From Bacteroidales bacterium (GTDB taxonomy: Bacteria; Bacteroidota; Bacteroidia; Bacteroidales; UBA932): a DNA stretch of 5,853 nucleotides. The notes under the pieces are model-generated. The model was not told the DNA's origin. It saw only the letters and a list, made by a program, of their open reading frames with translations, and searched no databases. This document shows positions 1 to 5,853 of this stretch, piece by piece. The stretch covers positions 1 through 5,853 of the forward strand of contig JAFYZZ010000068.1 of the NCBI GenBank assembly GCA_017548445.1, given 5' to 3'. Each line of letters opens with the position of its first letter. Position 1 is the first letter of the stretch. Made by a program: the position numbers and the translations under genes.

Positions 1-773
1 CAAACGCCGTCGCCGCTCCAGTTCAGGCTCACCCAGCCGCGCTCCTGCACCATCTGGTCCTTGCCGAAATCGGCCTCCCAGCCCGCCACGAGCGGCTTGA
101 CCTCCTTCAGGTAGGCTTCCACCTCGGCGATGGCCTCGTCGGAGGAATCGTGCAGCAGTTCGTCCAGGGTCACCTCGCCCCGCTCGAGTTCCTCGTGATG
201 CAGGAAGATGATGATCTGGGAGAACACGTCGCGCGCGTCTTCCTTCATAAACAGCTTGCCGGCGAACTTGGGGTTGCGGAAGATGTCCCAGGTGGACGCC
301 TCCTCGTCGGTGACGTACTTGGGGTTGTAGATAATGCCCACGGTGCCCCACATATAGCCCACGGCGTAGTCGTTGGCGTTCTTGCCGCCGGTTTCGAACT
401 TGTCGAAGTTGTCGCGCACGAAGGGCGAAAGATACTCGGCGATGTAGTCGGGGGTATTGCCGTAGTTGCGGTCGATCGGGAGCAGGAGGTCCTTCTGGAG
501 CATCCGCTCGATGATGTAGTCCGACGGGCATACGACGTCGAAGTCTTCCTGTCCCTTCTCGATCTTGGACAGCATCGTCTCGTTGACGTCAAAGGTCTGG
601 AGGATGACCTTGACCGGCTCGCCGGTCTGCTCTTCATACCATTGTTCGAATTCGTCGATCACGTTGACGTCCAGGTAGTCGGACCAGTTGTACACCTTCA
701 GGGTGTGTTCGCGGTCGGGGCCGCAGGCGCACAGCAGCGCCGCAGCGGCAAGCGGGAGGAGGAATCTTTTCAT
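1..773 (-). CDS. potD: PotD-like spermidine/putrescine ABC transporter substrate-binding lipoprotein (partial, C-terminus beyond window)
   Basis: This is the extracytoplasmic polyamine-binding component of a PotABCD importer. The visible 257 residues start with a lipoprotein signal: a basic, hydrophobic stretch and a lipobox L14-C15-A16-C17, so Cys17 should be lipidated. The mature part opens with YNWSDYL (28-34), matching the YNW(T/S)(E/D)Y ligand-contact motif of PotD. Further family matches are PSDY (83-86), the DARD(V) segment at 179-183 that fits the Asp/Glu pair of E. coli PotD, and NWSGD (251-255), whose Trp252 fits a polyamine-stacking Trp. The ATG at 773-771 lies one base after the potC stop (TAA-G-ATG), implying translational coupling; no strong Shine-Dalgarno is visible. 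The other end is cut by the window edge, so roughly the last quarter or more is missing. E. coli PotD is a free periplasmic protein, so the lipid anchor is a difference. Exact ligand (spermidine, putrescine or other) is not determined. Confidence 0.93.
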   Translation of the reverse strand, partial: MKRFLLPLAAAALLCACGPDREHTLKVYNWSDYLDVNVIDEFEQWYEEQTGEPVKVILQTFDVNETMLSKIEKGQEDFDVVCPSDYIIERMLQKDLLLPIDRNYGNTPDYIAEYLSPFVRDNFDKFETGGKNANDYAVGYMWGTVGIIYNPKYVTDEEASTWDIFRNPKFAGKLFMKEDARDVFSQIIIFLHHEELERGEVTLDELLHDSSDEAIAEVEAYLKEVKPLVAGWEADFGKDQMVQERGWVSLNWSGDGV

Positions 774-774
774 C

Positions 775-1581
775 TTATACGTTTTCTTTTTCTTTTTGCA
801 TACGTGCCTGCCGGATGTTGATGACGAGCAGCAGGACCAGGATCAACAGGAATATGAGGGTCATCAGAGGACGCAGCTCGGGCGTGAGTCCGCCCTTGCG
901 CGCATCTGCATAAATATACGTGGAGAGCGTTTCCAGGCCGATGGTGCCGCGGGTGAAGAAGGTCACGGCAAAGTCGTCCAGCGACATCGTGAAGGCCAGG
1001 ATGAAGCCGGAGACCATTCCGGGACGCAGTTGCGGCACAAGCACCTTGCGGAGGGCCTGGCCGGGCGTGGCGCCGAGGTCCAGGGCGGCTTCGTAGATGT
1101 TCGGGTTCATCTGCCGGAGTTTCGGGAGCACGCTCAGCACGACGTAGGGCGTGCCGAAGGAGATATGCGACAGGATCACCGACAGGTAGCCCTGGCTGAA
1201 GTGCAGGAAGATGAACAGCAGGAAGAGCGATACGCCCGTGATGACGTCCGGGTTGATCATCGGGATGTTGTTCACGAAGCTGAGCGCGCGCTTCTTGCGG
1301 CCCGTGAGGTTGTGGATGCCGATGGCGGCCACGGTGCCCAGCACCATCGACACGAAGGCCGAAACCAGCGCGATGAGCAGGGTGTTCTCCACCGCGGCGA
1401 TGAGCGAGGAACTCCCCTGCATCTTCCCGGTGAAGATGTTCTCGTACAGCTTCGTGGAGAAGCCCGTCCAGTTGCCCAGCACCTTGCTCTCCGTGAAGGA
1501 GAACACGGCGATGAACACCAGCGGGGCGTACAGCAGGACCATCAGGATCCAGATGTAGGTTTGGGCGAGGAACTTCTTCAT
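775..1581 (-). CDS. potC: PotC-like polyamine ABC transporter permease
   Basis: This inner-membrane permease is one half of the PotB-PotC channel. The 268 residues, about the usual PotC length, show six hydrophobic segments at roughly 10-29, 65-90, 103-128, 131-152, 187-207 and 238-256. The cytoplasmic EAA loop that docks on the ATPase is clear: E164-A-A then LGATPG at 169-174, followed by a conserved LxPQLRPGM stretch to 189. The SLDDF sequence (200-204) is characteristic of PotC-type permeases. A basic and acidic tail (QARMQKEKENV) ends the protein. The start at 1581 gives a short cytoplasmic N-terminus (MKKFLAQ) before the first membrane segment and lies four bases after the potB stop. Its own stop is one base from the potD start. 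It is assigned PotC rather than PotB by gene order and by the SLDDF motif. Nothing is broken or missing. Confidence 0.95.
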   Translation of the reverse strand: MKKFLAQTYIWILMVLLYAPLVFIAVFSFTESKVLGNWTGFSTKLYENIFTGKMQGSSSLIAAVENTLLIALVSAFVSMVLGTVAAIGIHNLTGRKKRALSFVNNIPMINPDVITGVSLFLLFIFLHFSQGYLSVILSHISFGTPYVVLSVLPKLRQMNPNIYEAALDLGATPGQALRKVLVPQLRPGMVSGFILAFTMSLDDFAVTFFTRGTIGLETLSTYIYADARKGGLTPELRPLMTLIFLLILVLLLVINIRQARMQKEKENV

Positions 1582-1585
1582 AAGC

Positions 1586-2339
1586 CTAGATCAGCGCCTC
1601 CTCCGCTTCTTTCCCGTCGCCGGTGATCATCGTGCTGATGCCGATGATGACGAGCATAATGAGCGCCAGCGCGGCGCCGTAGTTCCACATCGAGGAGTTG
1701 ATGTTCTCCTGGATGATGGTACCGAACAGCTTGATCTTGTTGTTCGTGAGGAATTCCGAGATGGCGAAGGTGCTCACCGTGGGCATAAAGACCATCAGCA
1801 CGCCGCTGGACACGCCGGGCATCGACAGCGGTACGGTAACCTTCCAGAACACCTTCCACGGGGTGGCGCCCAGGTCCTGGGCCGCCTCGGCGTAGGATTT
1901 GTCCATCTTTGCCAGCACGTTGTAGATCGGGTAGATCATAAACGGCAGGTAGTCGTACACCATACCGAAGAGGAGCGTGCCCTTGCCCAGCTGGAAGCCG
2001 AGCATATTGAAGAGCTCGGCCGTGGCGAGGGTGCGCATCAGGGCGTTGATCCACATCGGCAGGATGAAGAGCACGATGGTCACCGCGCTGCGGTTCAGCT
2101 CCTTGTTGGCGAGGATCCAGGCGGCCGGGTAGCCCAGCAGGATGCAGATCAGCGTGTTCTCGATGGCGATCTCGATGGACACCGCGAAGGTGGCCAGGGC
2201 GTCGGAATCGGAGAAGAAACGCGTGATGTTGGCCAGGGTGAAATGCCCCTGACCGTCCTGCAATGCATATACGAGCACCAGGAGGAGCGGCAGGACGACG
2301 AAGATGCCGAGGAATACCGCGTAGGGAATGCTCCAGTGG

Positions 2340-2350
<11 letters not shown>
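1586..2350 (-). CDS. potB: PotB-like polyamine ABC transporter permease
   Basis: This is the second inner-membrane permease of the importer. Its 254 residues are slightly shorter than E. coli PotB. Hydrophobic segments lie near 9-30, 62-82, 88-108, 127-148, 178-198 and 225-244. The ATPase-docking EAA loop reads E155-A-A-Q-D-L-G-A (155-162) followed by [17 protein letters not shown], a typical PotB/ModB-type sequence. The start codon at 2350-2348 lies inside the end of potA: the potA stop TAG and the potB ATG share the bases AATGAAGCGTAGC in two frames, an 11-base overlap that implies coupled translation. An AAGGAAG stretch just upstream of the ATG may help ribosome binding. The tail ends [13 protein letters not shown], short and acidic. 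PotB versus PotC is decided by order (A-B-C-D) and local similarity; the two are paralogues. Confidence 0.94.
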
Positions 2351-3731
<1,381 letters not shown>

Positions 3732-3740
3732 TTCCTACCA
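3732..3740 (-). promoter_or_regulatory. Translation initiation region of potA, overlapping the porin gene's last codons
   Basis: The minus strand reads TGGTAGGAA before the potA ATG, identical to the sequence before the porin-like gene. Here TGG is the last (Trp364) codon of the porin and TAG its stop, so termination and re-initiation sites are superimposed. This favours translational coupling of potA to the porin gene. Confidence 0.4.
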
Positions 3741-4829
3741 GAGCTTGAAACTGAGCCGGTAGCGGGCTCCGACATTGATGGAAAAAGCGTCCAGGAGATT
3801 GTCGTATTCGACGAAGGCGTGCAGGCGGAGGTCGTCCGAGTCGCTCAGCGGGAAGAACTCGGCGATGGCGCCCACGTTCCACCAATTCTCATTGAGGGAA
3901 TCCTGGGGCGTGATGACGTAGTTGCCGCGCAGCGAGAAGTTCCAGCGCTCGGAGGGGGCGTAGTCCACCCGGCCGTGGAAGAGGTGTCCGGGCAGGAGCT
4001 TGTAGCCGGTTTCGTAGTCGAGGAGGGAGCTGCTGGCGTATTTGGCAAGGTCATAGCCGAGGCCGGAGGTGTTGCTCCAGTCCAGGGTGACGGTCCAGTC
4101 GCCCAGGTAGAACTGGTTGCCCAGCGAGACGAGGAAATCGTACTCGTGCGGGGCGGAGGCGTATTCCGGGGCTTCGCGGCTCAGGACGGTGGCGCTCCAC
4201 AGGGGCGAGAACCAGTCGTATTCGCCGCTCCACTGCGCGGACCAGGTCCACAGGCCGCTGGCGAAGGGACGCTCGCCGAAGGGCGAGGTGGTCATCTGCA
4301 GGCTGAAGGTGGACAGCTCGGACGGCGTGGTCCAGGCCACCTTGCCGCCCCACTGGTAGCAGGCCAGGTCGTTCCACAGCGGGGATGCGAGCGGGGTGTG
4401 GACGTCGTAGTCGTCGTCGTCATATTCGTGTCCGCCGGTGGTGATGCAGTCCTTGCCGAGGGTGAAGGTCCAGCTGCCGAAGGTCAGGTCGGCCTTCATA
4501 ATGTCGATGAAATTGTTGGAATCGGAATAACCCAGGGTCTTGAAGAGCTCGAACGCCTCGAAGTCTCCCGAGGGCCAGTCGGTAAAGGAGAACCAGTGGT
4601 TCACGACGGTCCAGGAGAAATGTTCGGATGCTCTGCCTTCGAATTGGGTGTAGATTGAAGAATTGCCAAGGTCGAATCCGTTGTCCGCGGGAGAACGGTA
4701 CCAGGTCGGGTTCAAATCCAGGCGCGAAATGACACTGACCTCGGCGTAGTTACCGAGATCGTCAGCCTCTTGCGAGTGCGCAAGCAAGCCGAGCAGCAGC
4801 GCTGCGATCGATAAAAGGTATTTCTTCAT
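3735..4829 (-). CDS. Outer membrane beta-barrel / porin-like protein, first gene of the pot operon
   Basis: The 364-residue protein starts with a Sec signal peptide (MKKYLLSIAALLLGLLAHSQ, cleavage likely around 19-20). The rest is rich in aromatic residues and in alternating polar/hydrophobic stretches that fit beta strands, for example 118-126, 172-181, 244-252 and 296-306. It ends YRLSFKLW with a terminal aromatic Trp364, as in proteins recognised by the outer-membrane barrel assembly machinery. There is no TonB box or plug domain, and the length suits a simple barrel. The segment TFTLGKDCITTGGHEYDDDD (121-140) loosely recalls the GK..xxxGGxE(Y/F)D region of OprO/OprP-type porins of Bacteroidota; I treat that as suggestive only. 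The run EYDDDDYD (135-142) is strongly acidic. It is the promoter-proximal gene and its stop is three bases from potA, so it is co-transcribed with the importer. Passage of the same substrate across the outer membrane is inferred from this, not shown. The start at 4829 is fixed by the signal peptide. Confidence 0.82.
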   Translation of the reverse strand: MKKYLLSIAALLLGLLAHSQEADDLGNYAEVSVISRLDLNPTWYRSPADNGFDLGNSSIYTQFEGRASEHFSWTVVNHWFSFTDWPSGDFEAFELFKTLGYSDSNNFIDIMKADLTFGSWTFTLGKDCITTGGHEYDDDDYDVHTPLASPLWNDLACYQWGGKVAWTTPSELSTFSLQMTTSPFGERPFASGLWTWSAQWSGEYDWFSPLWSATVLSREAPEYASAPHEYDFLVSLGNQFYLGDWTVTLDWSNTSGLGYDLAKYASSSLLDYETGYKLLPGHLFHGRVDYAPSERWNFSLRGNYVITPQDSLNENWWNVGAIAEFFPLSDSDDLRLHAFVEYDNLLDAFSINVGARYRLSFKLW

Positions 4830-4838
4830 TTCCTACCA
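4830..4838 (-). promoter_or_regulatory. Translation initiation region of the porin-like gene
   Basis: The minus strand reads TGGTAGGAA directly before the ATG. AGGA is a Shine-Dalgarno-like core but is only a few bases from the start, closer than usual. The same nine bases precede the potA ATG. A ribosome-binding role is inferred from the repetition. Confidence 0.35.
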
Positions 4839-4866
4839 TAAAAATGGGTTTGGTGAAACTTCGGCG

Positions 4867-4874
4867 CAAAGATA
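4867..4874 (-). promoter_or_regulatory. Bacteroidota-type -7 promoter element for the porin-potABCD operon
   Basis: On the minus strand this reads TATCTTTG, an exact match to the Bacteroidota TAnnTTTG -7 consensus. It lies 37 bases before the ATG of the porin-like gene, giving an expected leader of about 30 nt. A TTTTG that could serve as the -33 element sits 26 bases further upstream (about 4901-4905), which is longer than the usual 19-23 spacing, so the -33 half is weak. Confidence 0.6.
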
Positions 4875-4887
4875 TACATTTTTTCAG

Positions 4888-4895
4888 TATTTTTG
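4888..4895 (+). promoter_or_regulatory. Bacteroidota-type -7 promoter element for the MalY/PatB-type gene
   Basis: The plus strand reads TATTTTTG, an exact fit to TAnnTTTG, 26 bases before the ATG at 4922, giving a leader of about 20 nt. No good -33 TTTG is found at the expected distance; that position is occupied by the opposing promoter. The surrounding sequence is T-rich, so a chance match is easier here than for the minus-strand element. Confidence 0.45.
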
Positions 4896-4921
4896 TTTTA
4901 CAAAAGAGTTTTTCTGGCTGT

Positions 4922-5853
4922 ATGTACGATTTCGACGAAGTCATCTCCCGGCGCGGTACGCGCTGCGTGAAATTCGATGCGCTGGCCGCGCATTTCGGCC
5001 GTCCGGACCTGTCGGCCCTGTGGGTGGCGGATATGGATTTCCGCACGCCGGACTTCATCCTGGATGCGCTGCGGCGCCGCCTGGAGCATCCGGTGCTGGG
5101 GTACCCCGTGGTGGGTGACGATTACTTCGAGATTGTGTCGAAGTGGGTTTTCCGCTTGCACGGCTGGCAGGTGCCGGCGACGTGTTTCCGGTATATTCCG
5201 GGCATCGTCCGCGGCATCGGCTTTGCCGAGCGTTGCTTCCTGCAGCCCGGCGACAAGGTGATCATCCAGAAGCCGGTGTACCACCCGTTCCGCATCGTGA
5301 CGGAGGAGAGCGGGTTCACGGTGGTGAACAATCCCCTGCGGGCGGTGTATGACGCCGAGGGTTTCGTGAGCGGCTACGAGATGGACCTGGAGGACCTGGA
5401 GCGCAAGATCGACGACCGCACGAAGATGCTGATCCTGTGCAATCCGCACAATCCCGGCGGGGTGTGTTTCCCGGTGGAGACGCTGCGGCGGCTGGCGGAA
5501 ATCTGTTCGCAGGCGGGGATCGTGGTCGTTTCGGACGAGATCCACGCGGAGATGGTGCACGGAGGGCGGCGACACGTGCCTTTCGCTTCGGTGAGCGAGG
5601 CGGCCGCGCGGTGCAGCATCACCTTTATGGCGCCGTCGAAGACTTTCAACATCGCCGGCGTTGTGAGTTCGTATGCCATCGTGCAGGAGCCTGCGCTGGC
5701 GGATCGGTTTTTCGGGTATCTGTCTTCCAACGAGTTGGATTATCCGCCCATCTTCTCCCTGGAGGCGACGCGGGCGGCGTATACGGATGCGGGCCTTGCC
5801 TGGCGGGCGGAAATGCTTGATTATGTGCAGGGTAACGTGGATTTCGTGGACGG
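4922..5853 (+). CDS. MalY/PatB-type PLP-dependent C-S lyase / aminotransferase (partial, C-terminus beyond window)
   Basis: The 310 visible codons belong to fold-type I PLP enzymes, MalY/PatB branch, whose members act as cystathionine beta-lyase-like C-S lyases releasing pyruvate, ammonia and a thiol; some also have other roles. The N-terminus YDFDEVISRRGTRCVKFD (2-19) is the family's opening motif, which fixes the ATG at 4922. WVADMDF (34-40) and GYP (60-62, Tyr61) follow. Cofactor residues visible are Tyr120 in KPVYHPF, Asn174 in NPHNPGG, Asp205 in SDEIHAE, and the Schiff-base Lys240 in APSKTFNIAG. All are present, so the enzyme should be active. Family members often have NPxG(R/K)V(W/F) and HADL here; this one has NPGGVCF and HAEMV, minor variation. 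About 80 residues should remain past the window edge. It is transcribed away from the pot operon across a 92-base gap, and no functional link to polyamine uptake is evident. The exact substrate is unknown. Confidence 0.93.
   Translation, partial: MYDFDEVISRRGTRCVKFDALAAHFGRPDLSALWVADMDFRTPDFILDALRRRLEHPVLGYPVVGDDYFEIVSKWVFRLHGWQVPATCFRYIPGIVRGIGFAERCFLQPGDKVIIQKPVYHPFRIVTEESGFTVVNNPLRAVYDAEGFVSGYEMDLEDLERKIDDRTKMLILCNPHNPGGVCFPVETLRRLAEICSQAGIVVVSDEIHAEMVHGGRRHVPFASVSEAAARCSITFMAPSKTFNIAGVVSSYAIVQEPALADRFFGYLSSNELDYPPIFSLEATRAAYTDAGLAWRAEMLDYVQGNVDFVD

Noticed and set aside
150..821. A 223-codon open frame on the plus strand, opposite potD.
   Set aside because: Codon-aligned antisense of potD, whose lipobox and ligand-contact motifs identify the true reading frame.
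688..1626. A 312-codon open frame on the plus strand, opposite potC.
   Set aside because: Antisense shadow of a clear permease gene; the translation is rich in R, H, E, Q and G and has no domain signal.
3735..4829. Possible TonB-dependent (SusC-like) receptor or phosphate-selective porin assignment for the barrel gene.
   Set aside because: At 364 residues with no plug domain or TonB box it is too small for a TonB-dependent receptor, and the resemblance to OprO/OprP porins is too loose to name a substrate.
4836..4847. Short inverted repeat CCAT-AAAA-ATGG near the porin start, considered as an operator or leader hairpin.
   Set aside because: The stem is only four base pairs with an A-rich loop, too weak to claim as a structure or a binding site.
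4898..5575. A 225-codon open frame on the minus strand, opposite the MalY/PatB-type gene.
   Set aside because: Antisense shadow; the plus-strand frame contains every PLP-binding motif of the family in the right order.

Overview
The window looks like chromosomal DNA from a GC-rich member of the Bacteroidota, probably of the order Bacteroidales. The evidence is two TAnnTTTG-type -7 promoter elements in the only AT-rich gap, weak or absent Shine-Dalgarno sequences, and protein features that I recall as typical of that phylum (a lipoprotein PotD, a long PotA). Genus cannot be settled from this sequence.

Layout: positions 1-4829 are one tightly packed minus-strand gene cluster, read right to left. 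It starts with a signal-peptide-bearing outer membrane beta-barrel/porin-like protein (3735-4829). Then come the four components of a spermidine/putrescine-type ABC importer: potA ATPase (2340-3731), potB permease (1586-2350), potC permease (775-1581) and potD substrate-binding lipoprotein (1-773, cut by the window edge). Junctions are 3 nt, an 11-nt overlap, 4 nt and 1 nt, so the cluster is almost certainly one transcript with translational coupling. Positions 4830-4921 are a short AT-rich divergent promoter region. From 4922 to the right edge a plus-strand gene encodes a MalY/PatB-type PLP-dependent C-S lyase/aminotransferase, truncated after 310 codons.

How they may work together: the barrel protein would let a small solute across the outer membrane, PotD would bind it, PotB and PotC form the inner-membrane channel, and PotA powers uptake. 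Polyamine specificity rests on family resemblance of PotA-D. The role of the barrel protein in the same pathway is inference from operon position. The divergent lyase gene has no evident functional tie to the transporter.

No RNA gene, mobile element, CRISPR array or attachment site was seen, and no gene-free stretch exceeds 92 bases. I found no clearly undescribed system. The points most worth a look are the porin-transporter pairing, a duplicated C-terminal TOBE-like unit in PotA, and the interleaved divergent promoters.
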